DNA of 64,000 nt from Flavobacterium alvei. GTDB lineage: Bacteria > Bacteroidota > Bacteroidia > Flavobacteriales > Flavobacteriaceae. Position numbers and translations under genes: made by a program. A model generated the notes under the pieces. The model did no database searches. It worked only from the letters and a program-made list of their open reading frames with translations, and had not been told where the DNA came from. The stretch is taken from positions 1-64,000 of the forward strand of contig NZ_PQVG01000005.1 of the NCBI RefSeq assembly GCF_002920895.1, in the 5' to 3' direction. Of the stretch, positions 36,186-47,500 are shown in pieces. The stretch's first letter is position 1; every line of letters starts with the position of its first letter.

Positions 36186-37112
36186 TTAGAAGAATCTTGG
36201 GGATAATATTCTGTTTTTCTTAGTGAATAATTCATAGCGCAAGAAAAATTCGTGAGAGCCTGAATTGTAGTTGTTCAGTTTGGTAGAATCCATATCATAA
36301 GAATATCCGATAAACCAAGAATCGCTGGCTTGAAACCCAACCAAAGCACTAAAGGCTGCATCCCACCTGTAGGCTAAACCGAGGGTGAATTTTTGGTTAA
36401 TCAAAAAGTTGCCTGATAAATCAACTTGTAGTGGTGCTCCTTGTACTAATTTGGTCAAAACCGAAGGCTTGAACTGAAGACTTGGTGACAAATCAAACAC
36501 ATAACCTGCAATTGCATAGTAATGGATTCTTTCGGTAGCCATAAAAGTAGTAGCGGTGTTGTTGGCACTTTTGTCATAATGATTGCTCTCTAAAATATAA
36601 GGAGCTGAGAAACCTAAATAGGCTTTGTCTGAATATAAATAAAGACCAACTCCCAGATTAGGTGAAAATTTGTTGTCGATGTTATTTTGATATCTAGGGT
36701 CGCCTGGGTTGTAGATGTTTAATTTCGTAAAATCAACATTCAACAAATTAGCACTTCCTTTTACTCCAAAAGACAACTTATAGTTTTCGGAAACATTAAT
36801 AATATATGAGAAATCAACTGCTAAGTTATTCTCCTCTGATGGCCCTATTTTATCGCTTACAACCGAAACACCCAAACCAAGATTCTTTGCAATTGGTGAA
36901 GTAACCGAAAAATTAGCTGTTTGTGGTGCTCCATCGAGGCCTACCCACTGTGTACGGTATAAAGCAAAAACATTCAACGTTTCTCTCGTGCCTGCATAAG
37001 CGGGATTTACAACAGTTGTATTGTACATGTATTGTGTGTACTGAGCGTCTTGCTGGGCATATCCAAGACTTGATAGTAACACCAAAAGTAATCCTATAAA
37101 TTTTGTTTTCAT
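36186..37112 (-). CDS. PorP/SprF family type IX secretion membrane protein
   Basis: A 308-residue outer-membrane beta-barrel protein of the PorP/SprF family. After a signal peptide ending SLGYAQ comes the hallmark AQYTQYMYNTTVVNPAYAG, then FALYRTQWVGLDGAPQT and repeated amphipathic strands. SprF is needed in Flavobacterium johnsoniae to secrete or attach the SprB adhesin, and paralogues are usually dedicated to the adjacent type B substrate gene. Here it follows the 1,246-residue protein by 46 bases, so it probably handles that protein and possibly its divergent neighbour. Confidence 0.93.
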   Translation of the reverse strand: MKTKFIGLLLVLLSSLGYAQQDAQYTQYMYNTTVVNPAYAGTRETLNVFALYRTQWVGLDGAPQTANFSVTSPIAKNLGLGVSVVSDKIGPSEENNLAVDFSYIINVSENYKLSFGVKGSANLLNVDFTKLNIYNPGDPRYQNNIDNKFSPNLGVGLYLYSDKAYLGFSAPYILESNHYDKSANNTATTFMATERIHYYAIAGYVFDLSPSLQFKPSVLTKLVQGAPLQVDLSGNFLINQKFTLGLAYRWDAAFSALVGFQASDSWFIGYSYDMDSTKLNNYNSGSHEFFLRYELFTKKNRILSPRFF

Positions 37113-37158
37113 ATGTTTTTTTTAAAATGGGGAACAAAAAAACTCCCCTAAATTAGTT

Positions 37159-40100
37159 TTATCGATTGATATACAAATAACCTGAACGCTCTTTTGTTAC
37201 ACCTGCTGAATTGACGTATTTAAGCGCATAGAAGTAAGTGCCTTCAGGTAATTCTGCAGATGGAGAAATGGTAGATCTTCCTTCGGACACTCCTTTGAAA
37301 AACTTGTTACCAACCCCATAACCTTCTGCTTCATACACTAATCCACCAAATCTGTTGAAGATATGTAAACTATTGTTTGGATATTTTTCGATATTTCTAA
37401 TAGTAAACACATTGTTTTTTGGATCATCACTTGTAGGCGAAACTCCGTTGAAAATCTCTAAATCATCATCTGAATTTGACAAGTTATGATTATTTGCTTC
37501 GAGATAATCCGGCGTTCCATTTCCATTACTGTCAAAAGGATGTCCATAATTTGTTCCATATTCGTCCTTATTTGAAATTCCGTCTCCATCGCAATCGGCA
37601 GCCAAGAATGCGGCAGAATGTTCTAGCGTGGCGTTCTCTTGTTTGGAATCACAATAGTCATTTGGATTTGTTCCGTCAGCAATTTCTATCTTGTCCAATA
37701 CACCATCTCCATCAGAATCTGAAATTACAATTATCGTTATTGTTGCTGAATTTGACACACCAGCTTGATTGTCTTGAATTATATAATTTATTGGGGTTGT
37801 CGTTCCTGCAAAAGATACCAAAGGATCGAATGTAACAGTTCCGTTTGCGTTTGCTGTATAAGTCCCTTGTCCAGCGACTGTTAATGTAGTTTGGATTCCG
37901 GTTGTAGCTAGATCTAAATCTATCGTAGCTGAATTGATTGTACCGTCAATATCAGTATCATTACTGGCTACTGATACAATTACGTTAGTATCCTTTTCTG
38001 TATTGGCTGTATCATTATTTGCCACTGGCGCATCATTAACTGATACAACAGTTATGGTCAAAGTGGCAATGTTAGATACCAATCCCAAATTGTCATATAC
38101 TGTATAGTTGATTGGAGAGGCAATTCCATTGTAATTTAATACCGGAACAAATGTTACCAATCCTGCATTATTAAAGGTGTAAGTTCCTTGTCCTGTTACA
38201 GTAAATGTAGTTTGGATTCCTGTTGTAGCTGGGTCTAAATCTACCTTGGTTGCGTCAACCGTTCCGTCAATATCTGTATCCATTCCCGGTACATTCGTAA
38301 CTACGTTAATGGTTGCTGAGATATCTTCATTTGTAGTTGCAACATCATTTTTGGCTACGGGTGCATCATTTACAGGTGTAATTGTGACTGTTAAAGTCGT
38401 AACATTGGAAACAAGACCTAAATTATCATTTACCGTGTAGTTAATTGTGCTGGAACCGTTGTAGTTCAATACAGGAACAAAAGTTACTAATCCAGTATTA
38501 TCTATGGTATAAGTTCCTTGTCCTGTTATAGTAAATGTTTTTTGAATTCCCGCCGTGGCAAGATCTAAATCTACCGTGGCGGCATCAACTGTGCCGTCAA
38601 CGTCTGTATCAAGTCCTAACGCATTGGTCACCACATTGATTGTTATGGAGGTATCTTCATTGGTAGTTACCACATCGTTTTTGGCCACTGGTGCATCATT
38701 AACCGCAACAACTGTTATGGTCAAAGTGGATATGTTTGATACCAATCCTAAATTGTCATATACGGTATAGTTGATTGGAGAGGCAATTCCATTGTAATTT
38801 AATACTGGAACAAATGTTACTAATCCTGCATTATTAACGGTGTAAGTTCCTTGTCCTGTTACAGTAAATGTAGTTTGGATTCCTGTTGTAGCTGGATCTA
38901 AATCTACCTTGGTTGCGTCAACCGTTCCGTCAATATCTGTATCCATTCCGGGTACATTCGTAACTACGTTAATGGTTGCTGAGATATCTTCATTTGTGGT
39001 GGCAACATCATTTTTGGCTACGGGGGCATCATTAACAGATGTAATTGTGACTGCTAAAGTCGCAACATTGGAAACAAGACCTAAATTATCATTTACCGTA
39101 TAGGAAATCGAACTAGAACCATTGAAATTAAGTACCGGAACGAAAGTGACTACTCCCAAATTATTTACAGTATAAGTTCCTTGTCCAGCTACTGTGAATG
39201 TATTTTGAATTAATGCGGTTGCAGGATCTAAATCGACAGTAGTTGCATCGAGTGTTCCGTCTGCATCAGTATCATTGGTTACTACATTAACGGTTCCTGA
39301 GGTATCTTCATTTACTGTCAGTACATCATTATTTGCCACTGGTGAAATATTGGCTAACTTTAATTTGGCCGAAGCTGAAGTTTTATTTCCACATACAAAA
39401 TAACCTGTAGCACCCGAATCACTCAGAACAGCATGATATTCAGAATTGCCTAATGCTGCGGTAATACCAGTTATGGTTAAAGAATTATCAAAACTACTAA
39501 TGGCATAAGTTACACCTCCAACAGTACCAGAAACAATATCTGTCCAAGTAGAAGAGCCATTTAATTTTTGTTGCCATTTAAGTGTTGCTGATGCAGAAGC
39601 TCCATTGGGGGTTGCTGAAAAAGTGGCGGTTCCACCTATAAGTACGTTTGTAACATCGACTGGAGCACTTACTGCTGTAATTGTCACTACTGGAGCATAA
39701 TTTACAATAACATAACTTGCCGCTACCACCTTACCATCTGATGTTACATTAAAAGTATCTACAGGAGTTATAGGAGCCACAGTGCCTACAGGATAAGCAT
39801 TCATTCCATATTGTTTATTTGTATCAGCTAATGTACTGTTGCCATAAGCTTCATTGGAATCAGAACAGCCATCTCCATCAGAATCTAAATCAAATTGATT
39901 CGAAAATCCATTTCCATTAGCATCAGTAATATCAATAGTAGCAAATTTCATTGTAGGGCTTCCAGCACTTCGAATGCTTGAAGAGCTTCCAGTAAATCCC
40001 CAAACTAAATCTGCTTGAGTAAATGTATCATAAAATATAGTCATTCTATAGGGTGGAAGCTCAGCATTATTTGCAGGATTAACACCATCATTATTTCTAT

Positions 40101-40899
40101 AATAAACATAACCACTGGCTGCTGCTGGGCCACCACCTTGTGTAAAACCACCAGGAGATAAACTAGTTCCGATTTCAACAGGTTTAGTGATATTAGGTGA
40201 CGGCAAATAACCAGTTACTTCTTTATAATTACTACTACCATCAACATCAGCCGATACCACTGTAACTTTAGTAAGAGTAGCTCCTATGATTGGAGTTGTA
40301 TTTTGATAATTGGCTAAAACAAAGCCAGCTGCTGGTACAAATTTAACAGAATAGGTAACATAAGGATCTTTATTAGGAACCCCTCCAGTTATTGTTAAAG
40401 GACCGTTGTTTTGTATGTTAACAATTCCTGGTGGCAAACCTCCTTTTCCCGTTATTTCCATTATACAATGATAGGACACCCCCCCAGAACTAACGGCATT
40501 ATAAGCGATGGCTCTTCCTCCAAGTGGCAAATCTGTAGTTGAAGTTGACCCTACTGGATATATAGGATCAAATCCTGATACAACCGGAATATCACTTTTA
40601 GTCTCATCAGTATCTAGGATTCCATCATTATCATCATCTAAATCGACCGAATTAATAACCCCATCACCGTCAAAATCATCCGAAGGACCTGTGCCGCCTA
40701 TTACAGCAACAACAGTTTCTTTCTTTATTGCAGATAAAGTAGTAAGTGATGATGAGCTAAGCTCAACTTTATTCCTTTTATTTTGTGCTTCCCCTTTTGT
40801 ATAAAAAAGAATAAAAAACAAAAATAAAAACGCCATTTTATAAAGGAAAAAATTAAAAAAATGTGCGTTTCCATTTTTTTTGAGTAACATTTTTTTCAT
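37159..40899 (-). CDS. Giant T9SS type B surface protein with tandem-95-type repeats
   Basis: A 1,246-residue exported protein. A long signal peptide (about residues 1-39, hydrophobic AFLFLFFILFYT) is followed by thrombospondin-3-like calcium repeats (DFDGDGVINSVDLDDDNDG, about residue 75, and DSDGDGCSD near 345), an Ig-like segment, five cadherin-like repeats of about 111 residues starting VNDAPVA (about 519-1,060), and further Asp-rich repeats. The C-terminal T9SS type B sorting domain (about 1,138-1,246) has NSLHIFNRFGGLVYEAEGYG and LPEGTYFYALKYV. It is probably displayed at the surface as an adhesin or binding protein. First gene of an operon with porP/sprF and ompA; a LacI-like operator overlaps the predicted transcript start. 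Confidence 0.92.
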   Translation of the reverse strand: MKKMLLKKNGNAHFFNFFLYKMAFLFLFFILFYTKGEAQNKRNKVELSSSSLTTLSAIKKETVVAVIGGTGPSDDFDGDGVINSVDLDDDNDGILDTDETKSDIPVVSGFDPIYPVGSTSTTDLPLGGRAIAYNAVSSGGVSYHCIMEITGKGGLPPGIVNIQNNGPLTITGGVPNKDPYVTYSVKFVPAAGFVLANYQNTTPIIGATLTKVTVVSADVDGSSNYKEVTGYLPSPNITKPVEIGTSLSPGGFTQGGGPAAASGYVYYRNNDGVNPANNAELPPYRMTIFYDTFTQADLVWGFTGSSSSIRSAGSPTMKFATIDITDANGNGFSNQFDLDSDGDGCSDSNEAYGNSTLADTNKQYGMNAYPVGTVAPITPVDTFNVTSDGKVVAASYVIVNYAPVVTITAVSAPVDVTNVLIGGTATFSATPNGASASATLKWQQKLNGSSTWTDIVSGTVGGVTYAISSFDNSLTITGITAALGNSEYHAVLSDSGATGYFVCGNKTSASAKLKLANISPVANNDVLTVNEDTSGTVNVVTNDTDADGTLDATTVDLDPATALIQNTFTVAGQGTYTVNNLGVVTFVPVLNFNGSSSISYTVNDNLGLVSNVATLAVTITSVNDAPVAKNDVATTNEDISATINVVTNVPGMDTDIDGTVDATKVDLDPATTGIQTTFTVTGQGTYTVNNAGLVTFVPVLNYNGIASPINYTVYDNLGLVSNISTLTITVVAVNDAPVAKNDVVTTNEDTSITINVVTNALGLDTDVDGTVDAATVDLDLATAGIQKTFTITGQGTYTIDNTGLVTFVPVLNYNGSSTINYTVNDNLGLVSNVTTLTVTITPVNDAPVAKNDVATTNEDISATINVVTNVPGMDTDIDGTVDATKVDLDPATTGIQTTFTVTGQGTYTFNNAGLVTFVPVLNYNGIASPINYTVYDNLGLVSNIATLTITVVSVNDAPVANNDTANTEKDTNVIVSVASNDTDIDGTINSATIDLDLATTGIQTTLTVAGQGTYTANANGTVTFDPLVSFAGTTTPINYIIQDNQAGVSNSATITIIVISDSDGDGVLDKIEIADGTNPNDYCDSKQENATLEHSAAFLAADCDGDGISNKDEYGTNYGHPFDSNGNGTPDYLEANNHNLSNSDDDLEIFNGVSPTSDDPKNNVFTIRNIEKYPNNSLHIFNRFGGLVYEAEGYGVGNKFFKGVSEGRSTISPSAELPEGTYFYALKYVNSAGVTKERSGYLYINR
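37740..39350 (-). repeat. Five tandem repeats inside the type B protein gene
   Basis: Five units of roughly 333 bases, each beginning with the codons for VNDAPVA or a variant. Units 2 and 4 are nearly identical in DNA. 38221-38360 matches 38884-39023 with five differences, an offset of 663 bases. The pattern suggests that a two-unit block was duplicated. Confidence 0.85.
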
Positions 40900-40977
40900 A
40901 AAAAAATAAAATTTAGATTATTAACCCCTTAATTACTGTTGTATTTTTTTTGAATACAACTTTTTAAACCGCTTTAT

Positions 40978-40989
40978 GTAATCGATTGC
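40978..40989. promoter_or_regulatory. LacI-type operator of the 1,246-residue type B gene
   Basis: GTAATCGATTGC on the plus strand (GCAATCGATTAC in the direction of transcription), the same 12-mer as at 26429. It lies one base downstream of the -7 element at 40991-40998, so it covers the predicted transcript start, a position where a bound repressor would block initiation. Confidence 0.6.
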
Positions 40990-40990
40990 T

Positions 40991-40998
40991 CAAAAATA
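40991..40998 (-). promoter_or_regulatory. -7 promoter element of the 1,246-residue type B gene
   Basis: The complement reads TATTTTTG, matching TAnnTTTG. The transcript would start near 40985, with a leader of about 85 bases. No -33 TTG is visible at 18-20 bases, so the call is tentative. Confidence 0.45.
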
Positions 40999-41463
40999 TA
41001 TTTTTTTTTGAATTAAATAAAAAATTGTTTAAAAAATTTAATATAACCTAAAAATTTATACATAAAATTGCTTTATGATAAAAATAACTGCAAATAATAT
41101 ACAATCAAAACAAAGGCTAGAGTTGGTTTTACATAAAAATAAACGAATTTGATTACTGTTAATGAATTGGCACAACATCAAACTCTTGAAATCTATATTT
41201 ACCATACGCAGAAATTGACTTATAATTTAATTAGACAAGTAAGAAATTTGCCTAATATCATATGCAGATAAATCATTTAAAAACAAATAAATATATACAT
41301 ATATTATTTTTTTGCCATTTATTTTTAAAATATCAAAAAAAATCATAGGTTTGAATTCTAATTTAAGAAAAACATTAAAGCAAGTTCTTGCTTTTAAAAA
41401 ACATTCAAAATACATTTTTTTAGAACTCAGCTTAATAATTACATTAATACTATTTAAAATAGC

Positions 41464-41475
41464 GCAATCGATTAC
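41464..41475. promoter_or_regulatory. LacI-type operator of the 2,227-residue type B gene
   Basis: GCAATCGATTAC, the exact reverse complement of the sites at 26429 and 40978, 52 bases before the start codon. Relative to its gene it has the same orientation as the site of the divergent gene. A good -7 element could not be identified beside it: TACCTTTTG at 41473-41481 has one base too many. Confidence 0.6.
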
Positions 41476-41527
41476 CTTTTGATAAATTACAATTAAATCT
41501 GTTGGCTATAAAACTAAAACCATTAAA

Positions 41528-44500
41528 ATGAAAAAAATAGTTGTATTCCTTTTTATAATTATAACTTCAATAAATAGTTATGCACAATTTAGTAAAGTAC
41601 ATTACATCCCACCTATAACAGCAACTTACTCCACTTCGATTGGTGGAAAAAGTACTTGTGATCCTGACGTAGATCAATACATCTATATATCAACCCCAAG
41701 TACTACTCCAGTAACTGTAACCTTGACTCCTCTAGGAGGAACCCCTGTTATAAACACAGTAAGCAACAGTACACCTTGGATTTACACAATAAAAACACTT
41801 CCAAGTGCCATAAACGGATCTCAAACCTCTGGTGGTGTTACAACAGCAAAATTTGGATTTGACAATCAATTATTTGTTCCAAACACATTAACAGGGACAG
41901 TTCAAAAAAACAGAGGGTTTTTAATAGAATCGACCGATTTGGTCTATGCCAATCTTAGAGTATCGTCTGATGTAAGCGGTACTGGTAGTGCCGCTAAATC
42001 TTCTCAAGCTGGTGGTTTGGTAGCCAAAGGAACTAGTGCTTATGGAAAAGAGTTTCGAATTGGAGGGATGGAAAACAAATCAGCACTGACATCAGGCAAC
42101 GAATTTTGTTTATTAAATTTTGCGTCATTCGTTGCAACCGAAGATAATACAACTGTTACAATCAACCTTAGCAATCCTGCTGCAATTGGCGCAATAATGG
42201 CTAATGGAGTAGCTTATAGCGGCCCTATTACTAAAACGTTAAATAAAAATGAGACTTATGTTATAGCGATGCAAAATTCATCCTCAACAACATTTGAAAG
42301 TAATTATATGCTTGGTGGTCTTATTACTTCAGACCGTAATATCGTTGTAAACTGTGGTTCTATTGGGGGAAACAGTCAAATTAAAAACGAAATTCCAGCA
42401 GTGCCTAACTCCATTAGTTTTAATACAGGAGGGAAAGATTATGGATTTGACCAAATTGTACCTTCTGATAAAACGGGAAAAGAATACATATTTATTGGAG
42501 GAGCTGGAATGTTAGCATCGGCCAAAGCCTATGATTTAGAACGTGTTATTATCATTGCTAACGTAAACGGCACACAAGTTTTTAAAGATGGCACTATCCT
42601 TGTCGCTACATTAGCTGCGGGGCAATATTATGTATTTAATGGAAATCATTACACCAATGGCAACTTGTATGTTAAAACATCCGAAAATGTTTTTGCCTAC
42701 CAATGCATAGCAGGAAGTAATGATGCCGGAAATCAAAATATGTTTTTTGTACCACCATTAACTTGTGGTACACCAAGTTCTGTTAACAACATCCCTCTAA
42801 TTGAGCAAGTGGGAATTGTGACCTATACTAATGCTGTTGTAAATATCACTACCGAAGCAACAGCAGCAGAAGCTACTCCTATAATAACAATCGGCAATAC
42901 ACCAATTTCATTGACTAGTCTTAATAGTTCAAGATTTTCAGTAACAGGAAAAACTGGTTTTTATACCTACACCTATCCTAAACCTGGAGTCACTCCAGCC
43001 CCTCCTGCTCTAGTAGGAAATATTTCTGTATCAGCTCCGCATCAAGTATATGTTTCTTATTATGGATCTAACTCTAACGCTACTTATGGCAGCTATTTCT
43101 CTGGATTTGATACCAAACCAATTGTTTCGTCACAAAGTGCAGTGACAGGTACTGCTTGCATAGGCAATACAACTTTAAACATTACTGGAGCATTAGCTAC
43201 TGATACATTTAACTGGTATTATAGTACTACTCCAATTATTGACCCTGCAACTTCGACTCTAATTACGGGTGAAACAACAAGTTCTTATACCCCAAAATCT
43301 ATCACAAGCGGAGGATTTGGTCCCGGTTATTATGCAGTAAGCAAACTCACAGGATGTGCTGCTATTGTATCTGATCCAATTGCTGTAAGCCAATGTCCTG
43401 TTGATGATGATAATGATGGTGTTTTTAACAATATCGATATTGATTCCGACAATGATGGTATAACCAACATATCTGAGTCTTATGGAAACAAAACAATCGA
43501 TGTTTCTGTACCTTCAGGAACTTTAGCCGTAGGCACTTATAGCAATACATACACCAATACCACAACAACTTCTGGTATAGGAAACAGTTTCACAGGAAAC
43601 TCAAACGGCAGTTTTACCACCAACCTTTCAGCAGGAAAGACCAATTCTGTTACACAAAACTTAATTTTTGCAGCCCCAATAAGTCTTGGAATTGTTTACA
43701 ATCCTACAGCAGGCTCTACAGTTAGTTCTTTATCTAATGGCACTTTTATAATCAAATCAGATATCGCAAATACTATAACGGTTTCCAACCCATCCAATCA
43801 GCTTTTAATTGACACCAATTATGATGGAATTTATGAAAATGGAGTAACTCAATTTTCTTCTTTAGAGATTCGATTCATCTTAAATCCTGCAGTATTATTG
43901 GCTACACCTGCCCCTGCAATTGATTTTATATTTCAAACCTATTTGGCTAATTCAATTAGTTTTACACACCAAAATCTTTCCGATAGCCAACCTAATTCCT
44001 CCAGTTTTAGTTTCTATGCTGTTAATGTTCCTAAAGATTCTGACAGTGATGGAATTAACGACCAAGTAGATAAAGATAGTGATGGTGATGGAATTTTAGA
44101 TATTGTAGAAGGTCAAATAGGGAACAAAACCATAGCAACCCCTTTTGCTGATATCAACAAAAATGGTCTAGCTGATAATTTCGAACCAATTATTGCTCCG
44201 GTTGATACTGATTTAGACGGAGTGCCTGACTTTATCGATTTAGATAGTGATAATGATGGAATTTTAGATACTGTAGAAAACGGAGCTACTAATTTAGATC
44301 CTGATGCCGACGGAATAAAAAATTACCGTGATTTAGACAGTGATGGAGATACTTGTAATGATGTTGTCGAAGCTGGTTTCACAGACCCAAATGCTGATGG
44401 CAAACTAGGAATTTCACCTATTACAGTGGATATAAATGGAAAAGTGACTAGCGGAACTGATGGATATACTGCTCCTGCGGGCTCACCTACTGCCTATTAC

Positions 44501-47500
44501 TTAATCGCTGCTACACCAGTTATAACGGTACAACCAACCGCCAATCCAAATTGTACGGCAGGCACTGCCGTAATTTCAATGGTAGAAAATGGTGGAAACA
44601 ACATCAAATGGCAAGTTTCGCCAATTATTGCTCCTATCGTCTGGACTGATATTACTAACAATGCTATTTATTCTGGAGCTAACACTAACACTTTAACTAT
44701 TTCTAGTGCAGCAAACGGTTTCCAATACCGTGCTGTTTTAAACAAAAACGAAAGTGCTTGCACTCTTGTTATTTCTGATATTGTACCTGTAATTTTTAGC
44801 AATTCGCCTGTTGTAGTCGATGTTACTATGGAAGAATGTGATCCCGATTTGGATGGAAAAACTCTTTTCGATTTAACTGCAAAAAACACTCAAATTTCAG
44901 TTAATTCTGCCAATGAAACTTTCACTTATTACACTTCTTTAGCTGGAGCTAATGCCAACAATCCTTTAGAATTAATCAGTAATCCAACAACTTATACCAA
45001 TACGACAGCACACACTATGGAAATTGGAGTAAGAGTAGCCAATCCAGCTGGATGTTCTAGTGTATCAAAAATAACACTAAATGTTGGCATTCAAATCCCT
45101 GCAAGTTATGTATTTCCATCGCCACCACAACCAGTTTGTGATGATGCAGTGCAAGATGGATTTACCACTTTTGACATAAGTGCTACAAAAACAACAATAG
45201 AAGCCCTTTTCCCAAGTACAGGATATACTGTTGCTTATTATCCAACGCAAACAGATGCCACGAATCAAACAAACGCTATAACGAATCTTTCAAGTTATAG
45301 AAATACCATTGCTAACACTCAACCTATTTGGATTCGTGTAAATAACAACAATGCTAATTTTAATACTTGCTATACTTTAGCAACCTACTTCTCATTAAAC
45401 GTAGAAGCATTACCTATTGCAAATTTTGTTACAATTCCAAATCAATGCGATGATAATCATGATGGTAAACTATCTTTTAATACTTCAACTTTAGAATCTA
45501 TACTTCTAGGCGGACAAACCAATAAAACAGTTACTTATTTTGATGCAGCAAACAACCCTTTGAAAGATGCTAATGGAAATTTGATAACAAGTCCTTTTCC
45601 AAATAATTTTGTAACCACTTCACAAACAATAAAAGCAGTAGTAACAAATAATACTGCTCAAAAATGTTCTGCTTCAACTACCATTTCATTTGTTGTAGAA
45701 ACATTGCCTATTGCTAATCCTGTAATAATACCAAACCAATGTGATGATAATAATGATGGAAAATTATCCTTCGATACTTCTACTTTAGAATCTACTGTAT
45801 TAGGTGGACAAACAGGTGTAACGGTTACTTATTTTGATGCTGCAAACAATCCTCTGAAAGATGCTAACGGAAACTTAATAACAAGTCCTTTTCCAAATAA
45901 TTTTGTAACCACTTCACAAACAATAAAAGCAGTAGTAACAAATAGCAGTGGGTTAAACTGCTCTGAAAGTACCAATATTCAATTTACAGTAGAGCCATTA
46001 CCCATTGCAAATTCTGTTACAATTCCAACCCAATGTGATGACAATCATGATGGAAAATTATCTTTCAATACCGCCTCTTTAGAATCTACTGTATTAGGTG
46101 GACAAACCAATGTGTCAGTTACTTATTTTGATGCAACAAACAACCCTCTGAAAGATGCCAACGGAAATTTGATAACAAGTCCTTTTCCAAATAATTTTGT
46201 AACTATTTCGCAAACAATAAAAGCAGTAGTAACTAATATCTCTGGATTAAAATGTTCAGCAAGCGCCAACATTCAATTTGTTGTAGAACCATTACCGACT
46301 GCAAATCCAGTACTCATTCCTAAACAATGTGATGATAATCGAGATGGAAAATTATCTTTCGATACCTCCACTTTAGAATCTACTTTATTGGGAGGACAAA
46401 CGGGTGCAACTGTCACTTATTTGGATGCTGCAAACAATCCTTTGAAAGATGCTAACGGAAATTTAATAACAAGTCCTTTTCCAAATAATTTTCTAACTAT
46501 TTCACAAACAATAAAAGCAGTAGTAACAAATAGCACTGGATTAAACTGCTCTGAAAGTACCAATATTCAATTTACGGTAGAGCCATTGCCTATTGCAAAT
46601 CCTGTACTCATTCCTATACAATGTGATGATAATCGAGATGGAAAATTATCTTTCAATACCTCCTCTTTAGAATCTACTGTATTAGGTGGACAAACGGGTG
46701 TAACCGTTACTTATTTGGATGCTGCAAACAATCCATTGAAAGACGCTAATGGAAATTTAATAACAAGTCCTTTTCCAAATAATTTTGTAACCACTTCCCA
46801 AACAATAAAAGCGGTAGTAACCAATAACACTCCACAAAAATGTGCGGATCAAACCTCTATTACATTTACAATTGAACCATTGCCTGTTGCTAATCCAGTA
46901 ATTATTTCAAGACAATGTGATGACGATCAAGACGGAATATTATCCTTTAATACCACCAATTTAGAATCGACTTTATTAGGTGGACAAACAGGTGTAACTG
47001 TCACATACTTTGATTCTGCAAACAATCCTTTGAAAGATGCTAACGGAAATTTAATTACAAGCCCTTTTCCAGCAAATTTCATTACATCCTCACAAATCAT
47101 AACGGCTGTTGTAAAAAACAATTCAACACAAGGTTGCACCGATAAAACAACTATTACATTTACAGTTGATATTAAACCAATTGCTAATCCTGTTGCCCCT
47201 TTCATTGAATGTGATAACGAATCAGACCCTTTATTACAAGATGGAAAATATACTTTTGATACAAGCACTATTCAGTCCACAATTTTAGGAACACAAACAG
47301 GAATGACTATCAAATATTTTGACGGAAATGGAAATCCATTAAACCCATTACCGAACCCATTTACAACAGCAACACAAACCATTAAAGCCGTTGTCGAAAA
47401 CCCATTAAACACAAATTGTCCGGCAACACAATTCATATCATTTACAGTAAATCCATCTCCAAAAATTAATACAAACATCGATGGAAATGACGATAAGCTA

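Larger units (their letters stand above)
40900..41527. other. Divergent 628-base control region between two T9SS type B genes
   Basis: A very AT-rich region with no credible gene. It contains one operator-like site near each gene (40978-40989 and 41464-41475), a minus-strand -7 element TATTTTTG (complement of 40991-40998), and a small hairpin GTTGTATT/AATACAAC (40938-40945 and 40953-40960) in the leader of the minus-strand gene. The roughly 450 bases between the two operators show long A/T runs and nothing else I can name. Confidence 0.55.

Noticed and set aside
40938-40960. A terminator on the plus strand (GTTGTATT/AATACAAC followed by Ts)
   Set aside because: The stem is very AT-rich and no plus-strand gene ends nearby. 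It is more likely an incidental leader hairpin of the minus-strand gene.
41227-41415. A 62-codon minus-strand frame in the intergenic region between the giant genes
   Set aside because: Its product is dominated by residues expected from random AT-rich DNA, with no promoter or family match.
45443-47460. Regular repeats that could suggest a CRISPR array
   Set aside because: Units are 294 bases, fully in frame within one coding region, with no short direct repeats or unique spacers and no cas genes.
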